Assembly (NCBI GenBank): GCA_947097635.1
Contig: CAMURW010000111.1
Coordinates: 1-5,727, forward strand
Direction of reading: 5' to 3'
DNA from: an uncultured Bacteroidales bacterium
GTDB taxonomy: Bacteria; Bacteroidota; Bacteroidia; Bacteroidales; P3
DNA: 5,727 nt
Shown: piece after piece, positions 1 through 5,655 of the stretch
Position numbering within the stretch: position 1 is the first letter of the stretch
Layout of the letters: each line of letters opens with the position of its first letter
The notes under the pieces: generated by a model
Told to the model about the DNA's origin: nothing
The model's input: only the letters and a program-made list of their open reading frames with translations
The model's database searches: none
Made by a program: the position numbers and the translations under genes

Positions 1-335
1 CACAGCAAACGGCGCTTGTTGGTGGTCTTGATGTGGTCCGTGATGATGCTGAAGCCATTGTATTCGCTCACCAGCGTTACGATGGTCATGGCGCCCAGCA
101 GGAAGAACACAATCTCGGCCGTGCTGCCCAGGTGGTGCACCAGGTTGCCGGATAGGGCAGTGCGCCATTCCTCGTGCGTCATGCCGGCCCCGAAGACATT
201 CATGGAGAAGGCATACATGGTCCAAACCAGCACGCCCAGAAGCAGGGCTGTGGCGGTTTTGTTGATTTTCAGGGGATGTTCCATGGCAATAACCACGTAT
301 CCCACGATGAAGGTGACAACGATTAATGCGAACAT
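1..335 (-). CDS. nhaD: NhaD-type Na+/H+ antiporter, N-terminal part (cut by window edge)
   Basis: The visible 111 residues are the start of an inner-membrane sodium/proton antiporter of the NhaD group (ArsB/NhaD ion transporter superfamily), which exports Na+ in exchange for protons. Hydrophobic segments lie at about residues 1-18, 27-43 and 72-90. The most telling stretch is residues 67-95, which reads HHLGSTAEIVFFLLGAMTIV and then an SEYNGF motif, matching the NhaD pattern of a helix ending in FFLLGAMTIVE followed by a short hydrophilic turn. The ATG at 335 is chosen because the hydrophobic N-terminus begins there; the frame stays open upstream to a TAA at 381-383, with a TTG at 360-362 as a less likely start. 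The gene lies 134 bases downstream of yidC on the same strand. No clear -7 box was found in that gap, so read-through from yidC is possible. Family assignment is by remembered motif, not by a search. Confidence 0.85.
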   Translation of the reverse strand, partial: MFALIVVTFIVGYVVIAMEHPLKINKTATALLLGVLVWTMYAFSMNVFGAGMTHEEWRTALSGNLVHHLGSTAEIVFFLLGAMTIVTLVSEYNGFSIITDHIKTTNKRRLL

Positions 336-348
336 GTTGTTAATGCGG

Positions 349-374
349 CCTCCCCGCTGCAATAATGAGGGAGG
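349..374 (-). other. GC-rich inverted repeat in the nhaD leader
   Basis: CCTCCC at 349-354 and GGGAGG at 369-374 are perfect 6-base inverted repeats around a 14-base loop, ending 13 bases before the nhaD ATG. In the minus-strand transcript this would be a short GC-only stem in an otherwise A/T-rich leader, where it could affect ribosome access. No further pairing was seen, so it may be chance. Confidence 0.25.
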
Positions 375-429
375 ACTTTTTTAGTTGATTATTATTAAAT
401 GAAATTGTTTTCGGTTACAAGTTTAAGTA

Positions 430-450
430 GCCCCATATCCATAATGGGGC
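430..450 (-). terminator. Terminator-like hairpin after yidC
   Basis: GCCCCAT at 430-436 and ATGGGGC at 444-450 form a perfect 7-bp stem around a 7-base loop, starting 20 bases beyond the yidC stop codon. On the minus strand the stem is followed by TACTTAAACTTGT, which is T-containing but not a clean T run. It is therefore probably a weak terminator or a 3'-end-protecting stem, and may let some transcription continue into the antiporter gene. Confidence 0.4.
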
Positions 451-469
451 AGTGAGGCTGGGGAGGGGG

Positions 470-2497
470 TCATCTTCTGTTCTGCTGTTTTTGCATCTGC
501 TCGCTCATGCGCTGCATCTCTTCCAGGCGCTGCTGGAATTTGGACTTCTTCTTGTTGTTCTTGCCATTGCGGGCGTTGTTTTCGTATGCTACCATGCGGG
601 CACGCACTTTCTTCTCGCTAGTGAACTGGCGGATGAGCACCATCTCTATCATGGTGATAAGCAGGTTGAGGAGGTAGTAGAGGTTGAGGGCGGCACTCTG
701 GCTATTGAAGATGAAGAGCATCATGAATGGCATGACATACATCATGAACTTCATGCCTGGTACACCCTGTGTGTTCTGTCCCCTCATGGTGTAGATGGTG
801 TATATCATCTGCATGGCGAACATGAGGAGGCAGAAGAGGCTGATGTGGTCGCCATAGAGCGGTACATTGAAGCCGAAGTTGAGAATGCTGTCGTAGGTGG
901 ACAAGTCGTCGCACCACAGGAAGGGCTGCTGGCGCAGTTCTATGCTGGCAGGGAAGAAGCGGTACATGCCGTAGAGGATGGGTAGTTGGAACAGCATGGG
1001 CAGGCAGCCCGCCATGGGACTGATGCCGGCGCTCTTCTGCAGACGGCTCACCGCCTGCTGCTTGGCCATCATGTCTTCCTGATTGGGATATTTTTTGTTT
1101 AAGGCATCCAATTCGGGCTTTAGGATGCGCATGACGGCGCTGGTCTGATAACTCTTGAAGGTGAAAGGGAACAGTACTATCTTGATGAACAGCGTCAGCA
1201 GGATAATGATGATGCCGTAGTTGGAGATGAAGCCCTCAAATAGGTTGAAGACGGGGATGATGACGAAGCGGCACATCCACTGGATGAGGAAGAATCCCCA
1301 TCCCAAGGGCAGCATGTGCTCGAAACCGCGGTGCATATCGCGCAGGTCGCGGTATTTGCTGGGACCGTAGTAGAACTTCATGGGCATCACCGTGTTGCCA
1401 TCGTTGTAGACCAGGCCTATGGTACTGCTCATGTCCACCAGGTAGTTGGCATTGGTATCGTCGGCATGGGAACTTATCTGAACATCGGCGTTTACGAAAG
1501 GTGTGCTGTCGCTCTCGTTCATCAGTATGGCAGTGAAAAATTGCTGCTTGTAAGCCACCCATTCCAAAGGCGTTTTGATTTGCTCCTCATCGTCGCGTGC
1601 CATCGCCAGTTGGTCCGGGCTGTCGGTGGTCGGCTTGTAATAGAGGTTTGTGTACATACGCTCCGGATCTTTCTGCCGGTTGCGTGCATTCTTCATGCCC
1701 GGGTCCACTTTCTCTTGGCGCAGCAGGGTGTTGTTCCACTGAAAGTCCATGTAGGGTGTACGCTGCACTACATCGTTAAGGTTGTGGAAGACAATGTCGA
1801 AGTTCACCTCGTAGCTCTTGGGCTGCAGGGTGTAGCGGAATTCCAGGTATTGGTCTTTGCTGGTGAGGTTAGTGCTGTCGTTGTTCTGCAGGCTGTGGGC
1901 GTTGTTGTCGGCGATATAGGCTCTCATGCTCACTATGGTCTCCTTGTCGATCACTATCTCGCTATTCGCGCTGACGGATTTGCCGTTCACGTAAGGGCTG
2001 AACACTAGGTCGCGTGTGTTCACCACGCGGTTGTCTGTGGTGCTGAACACCAGGTTCATGTTCTCTTCGCCAGGTGTAATCACCTGCAGGGGCAGGCTGT
2101 CGTAGGTCACATAGTCGTTCTCGTTGAGTGTGACGCGCTGCACCATGGCACCGTCGTTGGCAATTTCTACAGCCATTAATGCATTCGTCACTTTTATGGT
2201 ACCGCTTTCTCCTTGCAGGCTGGCGTTGAAGGCTCCTAGGTTCAGGCTCTCTTTCTCGGGTTTGATGTTGAGCTTAGCCATGGCGGCACTGTCGCCGCTG
2301 GCGGCGAGTTCTTTCAATCCCCGCTGCACCGCACTTATGCTGTCCGCAACGGCTATGGAGTCGGCATAGGCGTGTTGGATAGAGTCTTGCTTGGCACGCA
2401 TCTCTGCTATCTCTTCTTTGCTGGGTGATATCCACCACATGTAGCCCACAAAGATACCAAAGATGAGGATAAGTCCGATAATTGACTGTTTGTTCAT
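470..2497 (-). CDS. yidC: Membrane protein insertase YidC
   Basis: YidC inserts and folds inner-membrane proteins, alone or with SecYEG. This 675-residue protein has the Gram-negative layout. Residues 5-23 are an N-terminal membrane anchor, and 24 to about 390 form a large periplasmic region with a beta-rich domain after an Ala/Ser/Asp-rich, probably helical, stretch. Residues 396-625 are the conserved five-helix core. Core landmarks are the helix ending at 446 with FPFT, the cytoplasmic hairpin around KPELDALNKKYP (460-471), the SPMAGCLPMLFQLPILYGMY segment (493-512), and the last helices at about 553-570, 582-598 and 604-622. The groove position that is Arg366 in E. coli is Lys439 here. The tail (628-675) is very basic and ends in a Gln/Met/Arg-rich helix, as expected for ribosome contact. 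The ATG at 2497 directly precedes the anchor. A promoter lies at 2569-2597. Length is usual for Bacteroidetes, and nothing is truncated. Confidence 0.97.
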   Translation of the reverse strand: MNKQSIIGLILIFGIFVGYMWWISPSKEEIAEMRAKQDSIQHAYADSIAVADSISAVQRGLKELAASGDSAAMAKLNIKPEKESLNLGAFNASLQGESGTIKVTNALMAVEIANDGAMVQRVTLNENDYVTYDSLPLQVITPGEENMNLVFSTTDNRVVNTRDLVFSPYVNGKSVSANSEIVIDKETIVSMRAYIADNNAHSLQNNDSTNLTSKDQYLEFRYTLQPKSYEVNFDIVFHNLNDVVQRTPYMDFQWNNTLLRQEKVDPGMKNARNRQKDPERMYTNLYYKPTTDSPDQLAMARDDEEQIKTPLEWVAYKQQFFTAILMNESDSTPFVNADVQISSHADDTNANYLVDMSSTIGLVYNDGNTVMPMKFYYGPSKYRDLRDMHRGFEHMLPLGWGFFLIQWMCRFVIIPVFNLFEGFISNYGIIIILLTLFIKIVLFPFTFKSYQTSAVMRILKPELDALNKKYPNQEDMMAKQQAVSRLQKSAGISPMAGCLPMLFQLPILYGMYRFFPASIELRQQPFLWCDDLSTYDSILNFGFNVPLYGDHISLFCLLMFAMQMIYTIYTMRGQNTQGVPGMKFMMYVMPFMMLFIFNSQSAALNLYYLLNLLITMIEMVLIRQFTSEKKVRARMVAYENNARNGKNNKKKSKFQQRLEEMQRMSEQMQKQQNRR

Positions 2498-2543
2498 AAG
2501 ATGTTAATCAATATAACTATTTACACTTCTTTATGTTAGAACA

Positions 2544-2563
2544 TTCTTCCGTGCGCGGAAGAA
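2544..2563 (-). other. Perfect 8-bp hairpin at the predicted 5' end of the yidC mRNA
   Basis: TTCTTCCG (2544-2551) and CGGAAGAA (2556-2563) are perfect inverted repeats with a 4-base loop. The yidC -7 box ends at 2569, so transcription should begin near 2562-2564, which would place this stem at the very 5' end of the transcript. Such terminal stems can protect mRNA from decay; it could instead be an operator. The structure is seen directly, and the role is inferred. Confidence 0.5.
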
Positions 2564-2568
2564 AACTA

Positions 2569-2597
2569 CAAAGGTATAAAAAAAAAGTGACATCCAA
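2569..2597 (-). promoter_or_regulatory. Bacteroidetes-type promoter for yidC
   Basis: On the minus strand TTGG (2597-2594) is followed after 17 bases by TACCTTTG (2576-2569), an exact match to the Bacteroidetes -7 consensus TAnnTTTG at normal spacing. The start site would be near 2563, giving a leader of about 65 bases before the yidC ATG. It suggests yidC is transcribed on its own and not from an upstream gene. Confidence 0.75.
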
Positions 2598-2627
2598 GTA
2601 CTTCTATAAAAAAGTTTTTATTTTGGT

Positions 2628-2720
2628 ATGAGAACGTATGGCTGTACATACGCGGGGCTGTCGTTAGAAACAAGCCGTGGTGGCTTGTTTGACATTGATA
2701 ACAGGTGCGAAGTAAGATAA
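2628..2720 (+). CDS. Possible 30-residue small ORF of unknown function
   Basis: An ATG at 2628 opens a 30-codon frame ending in TAA at 2718-2720. The peptide starts MRTYGCTYAG, has two cysteines (6 and 27) and ends in a charged segment (DIDNRCEVR). It has no signal peptide or membrane segment. Two perfect stem-loops lie inside it and a terminator-like hairpin begins within its last codons, so the sequence is under some constraint, but that may be structural and not coding. A promoter is not convincing: the nearest candidate -7 (TTATTTTG, one mismatch, at 2619-2626) lacks a good -33 and would put the start site at or past the ATG. It could be a leader peptide, an sRNA, or part of a dispersed palindromic repeat. 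Not recognised. Confidence 0.2.
   Translation: MRTYGCTYAGLSLETSRGGLFDIDNRCEVR
2635..2652. repeat. Inverted repeat CGTATG/CATACG
   Basis: CGTATG at 2635-2640 and CATACG at 2647-2652 form a perfect 6-bp stem with a 6-base loop, 15 bases before the next stem-loop. It may be the first of a series of hairpins in one small RNA or a binding site. Confidence 0.45.
2668..2690. repeat. Perfect 9-bp stem-loop AAACAAGCC/GGCTTGTTT
   Basis: AAACAAGCC (2668-2676) and GGCTTGTTT (2682-2690) are perfect 9-base inverted repeats around GTGGT. It resembles the core of an intrinsic terminator, but only three Ts follow on either strand and no gene ends here. It lies between two divergent promoters, so an operator, a structured RNA or a palindromic repeat element are the alternatives. 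Confidence 0.6.
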
Positions 2721-2746
2721 CAGTTTTATCCTTTTTTCGCTTTTCT
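2707..2746 (+). terminator. Imperfect hairpin with T-rich tail, upstream of the plus-strand promoter
   Basis: GCGAA (2707-2711) pairs with TTCGC (2736-2740), and GATAA (2716-2720) pairs with TTATC (2726-2730) around a 5-base loop. Between them two A-T pairs and a G-T wobble are possible, with one bulged C and one mismatch. The stem is followed on the plus strand by TTTTCTTATT. This looks like a factor-independent terminator for a transcript arriving from 2600-2700, shielding the operon promoter that starts three bases later. The fold was worked out by eye. Confidence 0.4.
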
Positions 2747-2748
2747 TA

Positions 2749-2778
2749 TTGGCAATTCGGAAAAAAGTAGTATCTTTG
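2749..2778 (+). promoter_or_regulatory. Bacteroidetes-type promoter of the plus-strand operon
   Basis: TTGG (2749-2752) is followed after 18 bases by TATCTTTG (2771-2778), matching the -33/-7 elements of the Bacteroidetes housekeeping sigma factor. The transcript would start near 2784, with a very short A-rich leader (AAATTAAAAAACA) before the ATG at 2800. No comparable promoter was seen before the two genes downstream, so this one probably serves all three. Confidence 0.8.
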
Positions 2779-2799
2779 CCTCTTGAAAATTAAAAAACA

Positions 2800-3360
2800 A
2801 TGAGTCGATTTTTTCTCATTATTATAACGATAATGTCTCTTGCGATAACAACAAAAGGCTGCCATTCCGCCGCCTCATCGGCGACGGCAAATGACATCGA
2901 GGAGGAAGAGGTTCGGGAGAGTGCTTTTCGCAATGAAGCACCACAGACCGACGAGCCGCTGTATCTCGATGACAGCAATATGCTAGTGGCTGGTGCCCCC
3001 TGTCCGAAGAGACCCGACAACGATGCAACCGCTGGGCCGCCGCACGCTCGGCGCGATGAAGTCTATCCGTGTACAACCTGTACTGCTAGTTCCGCTAAAG
3101 TCAATCGCTCTTCTTCAGATGTCACCACCCGCCATGTGGGTGCCCCTACCACCAAAGTACCCAACCGGGGCGAGATGTATGTCCACACCTGGGGTGCACA
3201 GGGCGAAGTGTGGGGTACTGTGATGATGAATGGTAATGTCGGTCATGGTACCGTACACGATGCGGAGGAGCATACCTACGCCATTCGCGTGGCACGCCGA
3301 GGCATCAGTGAACTAGTGGGTACAGACCAGAACGGCCGCGAATATATCTTTAAACTGTAA
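2800..3360 (+). CDS. Exported protein of unknown function, possible lipoprotein
   Basis: Not recognised. The 186-residue product starts with a short basic end and a hydrophobic stretch (residues 4-17), then KGC with Cys21. That could be a lipidation site, but Thr18 and Lys19 fit a lipobox poorly, so ordinary signal peptidase cleavage near residue 30 is also possible. Residues 31-60 are very acidic, including EEEE at 34-37. Residues 62-125 look disordered and Pro/Thr/Ser-rich, with Cys68 and a CxxC at 91-94. Residues 125-186 look folded, with alternating strands and many Gly (GEVWGTV, NGNVGHGTVHD, ELVGTDQNGREYIF). The protein ends soon after that domain, so it may bind a partner in the envelope. 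The start is set by the promoter 22 bases upstream. The gene stops 49 bases before the transketolase gene, with no terminator seen between them. The reading frame is surer than the function. Confidence 0.85.
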   Translation: MSRFFLIIITIMSLAITTKGCHSAASSATANDIEEEEVRESAFRNEAPQTDEPLYLDDSNMLVAGAPCPKRPDNDATAGPPHARRDEVYPCTTCTASSAKVNRSSSDVTTRHVGAPTTKVPNRGEMYVHTWGAQGEVWGTVMMNGNVGHGTVHDAEEHTYAIRVARRGISELVGTDQNGREYIFKL

Positions 3361-3409
3361 TCCTTTAACAACAGCTACATAATAAATTCGTAATAAAACT
3401 TATCATATA

Positions 3410-4261
3410 ATGAAGACAACTCAAGAACTCGAAACTATAGCGTGCCAGGTACGCCGTGATATCCTAAGAATGACAACGGCAGCCCAAAGCGGTCATCCAG
3501 GCGGCTCGTTAGGCACGGCAGACTGGATGACGGCCATGCAGTTTAACATACTGGAGCAGGACCCCACCCATTTCACCATGGACGGTAAAGACGAGGATAT
3601 GTTGTTCGTATCGCAAGGGCACATCACTCCTGTCATATACAGCACAATGGCACGCCGTGGATTTTTCCCCGTGGAAGAGTTGAAGACTTTCCGCAAGTTC
3701 GGCACACGCCTGCAGGGACACCCTAGCGTGGAGCACCATCTGCCAGGCATTCGCATGGCCAGTGGCTCGCTCGGACAAGGCATGAGCGTAGGCATCGGTG
3801 CCGCTTTAGGCAAGAAAATGACCGGAGACAGCCATATCGTCTACACCTTGCATGGTGATGGAGAATTGCAGGAAGGACAAATATGGGAAGCTGTGATGTT
3901 CGCCGGTGCCAAGCAGGTGGACAACCTCGTCAGCACCGTGGACTACAACCATCAGCAGATTGACGGTACCACCATGCAGGTGATGGACCTCGGCGACCTG
4001 AAAGCCAAGTTCGAGAGCTTTATGTGGAAGGTGATAGTGATAGAGAACGGCAACAACATGCGACAGGTGCTGGACGGCATGACGGCAGCAAAAGCAGCTA
4101 CCGGCAAAGGCTGTCCTGTGTGCGTGCTGCTGAAGACGGAGATGGGCTACGGTGTGGACTTCATGCAGGGCATCAACAAGTACCACGGTAGTGTACTCAG
4201 CGAGGGCGACTTACCCAAGGCTTTGGCGCAACTACCCGAAACAGAGCTCAAAGATTTCTAA
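3410..4261 (+). CDS. Transketolase, N-terminal subunit (split enzyme)
   Basis: Transketolase moves two-carbon ketol units between sugar phosphates in the pentose phosphate pathway. This 283-residue protein is only the thiamine-diphosphate pyrophosphate-binding half, the usual length for the N-terminal subunit of split transketolases. Visible motifs are SGHPGGSLG (27-35), the GH pair at 70-71, GHP at 102-104, SGSLGQGMS (118-126), the metal and cofactor motif GDGELQEGQIWEA (149-161) with VDYNHQQIDG (177-186) supplying its Asn, and TEMGYG...YHG (243-260). All expected active-site His residues of this half are present. The glutamate that activates the cofactor and much of the sugar-phosphate site are in the C-terminal half, which is not in this window, so the protein should be inactive alone. 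The gene ends cleanly, and all sequence after it belongs to a different gene, so this is not a frameshifted full-length enzyme. Its TAA overlaps the next ATG. Confidence 0.95.
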   Translation: MKTTQELETIACQVRRDILRMTTAAQSGHPGGSLGTADWMTAMQFNILEQDPTHFTMDGKDEDMLFVSQGHITPVIYSTMARRGFFPVEELKTFRKFGTRLQGHPSVEHHLPGIRMASGSLGQGMSVGIGAALGKKMTGDSHIVYTLHGDGELQEGQIWEAVMFAGAKQVDNLVSTVDYNHQQIDGTTMQVMDLGDLKAKFESFMWKVIVIENGNNMRQVLDGMTAAKAATGKGCPVCVLLKTEMGYGVDFMQGINKYHGSVLSEGDLPKALAQLPETELKDF

Positions 4262-4263
4262 TG
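4259..4263 (+). other. TAATG stop/start overlap between transketolase half and vWA gene
   Basis: The transketolase stop TAA (4259-4261) shares its last A with the ATG (4261-4263) of the vWA gene. Such junctions usually mean the second gene is translated by ribosomes finishing the first, so the two proteins should be made in linked amounts from one mRNA. Confidence 0.7.
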
Positions 4264-5655
4264 AGACATCTGTTTTCCGTCCTGCCGCTGCTACTTGTCA
4301 CCGCTGTCGCACTAGCACAAGGTCCGCAAGGAGGCAGTGCCGTTCCCTATCAACCAAAGAAAGAGAAGGAGACCACACGCCTCTTGCTGATACTGGACTG
4401 CAGCAACAGCATGTGGAACCGCTGGCAGAGCAACTCGAAGATTAAGGTCACGCAGACCGTGTTGCTCAAATTCCTGGACAGCATAGCCCGTGAGCCAGAC
4501 TTCGAGGTGGCGCTGCGTGTGTTCGGACATCTGAACAAGGATGCCTATGGCACCAAGTTGGAAGTGCCTTTCGATACCCGCAACAATTACAAGATACAAA
4601 GTAAGATAAAAACGTTGGTGCCGCAAGGAGGATGCACGATAGACAAGGCACTGACCAACTCGCTGAACGACTTCCCCGCTGCAGGAAACAGCCGTAACAT
4701 CATCCTTATCATCACTGACGGCATCGACGACTGCGATGGTAACATCTGCCAGGTGGCGCAGCAGGTACAGAGAAGCGGGGTGGTGGTACAGACGTTCATC
4801 CTGGGCATAGGCAACAACGACCAGAGTGGCAGGCTGGATTGTGCTGGACGCTACAGATCGGTACCCAACGAGGAGCAGTTTGCCCAGGCACTCTATGACA
4901 TCCTCTCGCTTTCCGAAGAGAAGGCGAGGGTGGTGCTGCAGGTAATGGACGAGACCGAGCATGTCTACGAGACCGAGATACCGGTGGCGTTCTATGATGC
5001 CAATACCGGCGCACCGCGTTTCGTGACCAGCTATTGTGTGGATGACCGTTATGCTCCCGACACGCTGATGGTGGACCCCTTGGTGAGCTACGACGTGGTG
5101 TTTTTCACCAAGCCCAAGACGGTGGTGTATGGAAAAAAGTTTCCCGCAGGCCGTGCCACCAGGATGAATGTAGCGGTGAGCCAAGGAACGTTGCAGCTGC
5201 GTTACGAGGACAAGCACAGCAACATCGCCGCGCCTCCTTACCAGGTGCTGGTGTACCAGGAAGGCAAGGACGAGGTGCTGAACATACAGCAGATGAACGA
5301 CCAGCAGCGCTATCTGGCGGGCACTTACGACCTGGAGGTGCTCACTGTGCCGCCCATGAGGCTGCCCGGCATCAGCATCCAGCCCTCTGCAAACACGGAT
5401 TTGGTGATACCCATGCCGGGCATGCTGAACATCTCCAAACCACGTGGCATGTATGCAGGCAGCGTGTTCTGCGAGAGCGACGGCAGCGTAAACTGGGTGA
5501 CAGACCTCAGCAGTGGCAAAGCCAGCGAGCGTCTGTTGCTGCTGCCGGGCCTGTATCGTGTGTTGCTGAAGCCTCAGGGGTCCACGCAGTATGAAAAAGT
5601 GGTGACGAAGCAGTTCACCATAGAGGCTGGTATGCAGACTAATGTGGGCTTCTGA
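4261..5655 (+). CDS. Secreted vWA-domain protein with three beta-rich repeats
   Basis: A 464-residue exported protein. Residues 1-19 are a signal peptide (hydrophobic 5-18, cleavage after ALA19), with no lipobox. Residues 40-216 are a von Willebrand factor A domain of the ChlD/CoxE-like bacterial type. Its metal site (MIDAS) is complete: D46-x-S48-x-S50 in LDCSNSMW, T126 in GGCT, and D153 in ITDGIDDC. Further cysteines (C158, C163, C194) follow the pattern of this family (D.C....C....C), and disulphides in the periplasm are plausible. Residues 223-464 form three similar beta-rich repeats of about 76-79 residues, marked by SYDVVFF (276), TYDLEVL (355) and LYRVLLK (431). vWA domains with an intact MIDAS usually bind a protein partner through a divalent metal, and the repeats would serve as a spacer or second binding surface. 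The ligand is unknown. The start is fixed by the signal peptide and the TAATG junction. There is no membrane anchor. Confidence 0.93.
   Translation: MRHLFSVLPLLLVTAVALAQGPQGGSAVPYQPKKEKETTRLLLILDCSNSMWNRWQSNSKIKVTQTVLLKFLDSIAREPDFEVALRVFGHLNKDAYGTKLEVPFDTRNNYKIQSKIKTLVPQGGCTIDKALTNSLNDFPAAGNSRNIILIITDGIDDCDGNICQVAQQVQRSGVVVQTFILGIGNNDQSGRLDCAGRYRSVPNEEQFAQALYDILSLSEEKARVVLQVMDETEHVYETEIPVAFYDANTGAPRFVTSYCVDDRYAPDTLMVDPLVSYDVVFFTKPKTVVYGKKFPAGRATRMNVAVSQGTLQLRYEDKHSNIAAPPYQVLVYQEGKDEVLNIQQMNDQQRYLAGTYDLEVLTVPPMRLPGISIQPSANTDLVIPMPGMLNISKPRGMYAGSVFCESDGSVNWVTDLSSGKASERLLLLPGLYRVLLKPQGSTQYEKVVTKQFTIEAGMQTNVGF

Larger units (their letters stand above)
2498..2799. other. Divergent intergenic region rich in inverted repeats
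   Basis: This 302-base gap between yidC and the plus-strand operon is A/T-rich at both ends with a GC-richer centre (about 2635-2710). It contains a promoter for each side, which leaves about 150 bases between the two -33 elements. That interior is not needed by either promoter and holds an A/T palindrome (ATAAAAA at 2606-2612 against TTTTTAT at 2615-2621), two perfect stem-loops, a 30-codon ORF and a terminator-like hairpin, listed separately. No tRNA or known riboswitch was recognised. Confidence 0.8.

Noticed and set aside
16..384. A 122-codon plus-strand frame at the left edge
   Set aside because: It is opposite the recognisable NhaD N-terminus on the minus strand, and its Met/Thr/Pro-rich product matches nothing I know.
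1316..2008. A 230-codon plus-strand frame inside yidC, and a similar 177-codon one at 452-985
   Set aside because: Both lie opposite well-conserved YidC sequence, have unusual His/Val-rich products and no promoter. They are compositional shadows of yidC.
2668..2690. The 9-bp stem-loop as a terminator for yidC or the plus-strand operon
   Set aside because: It lies upstream of both promoters, so neither transcript would pass through it. It also lacks a long T run on either strand.
2980..3180. Possible frameshift in the middle of the unknown exported protein, where the sequence looks low-complexity
   Set aside because: The alternative frame (2993-3223) gives no more protein-like product, and the original frame re-enters a convincing folded domain, so a disordered linker explains it better.
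3410..4261. Possibility that the transketolase gene is a full-length enzyme broken by a frameshift or stop
   Set aside because: The protein ends at the usual boundary of split N-terminal subunits, and the following sequence is a signal peptide and vWA domain with no transketolase C-terminal motifs in any frame.
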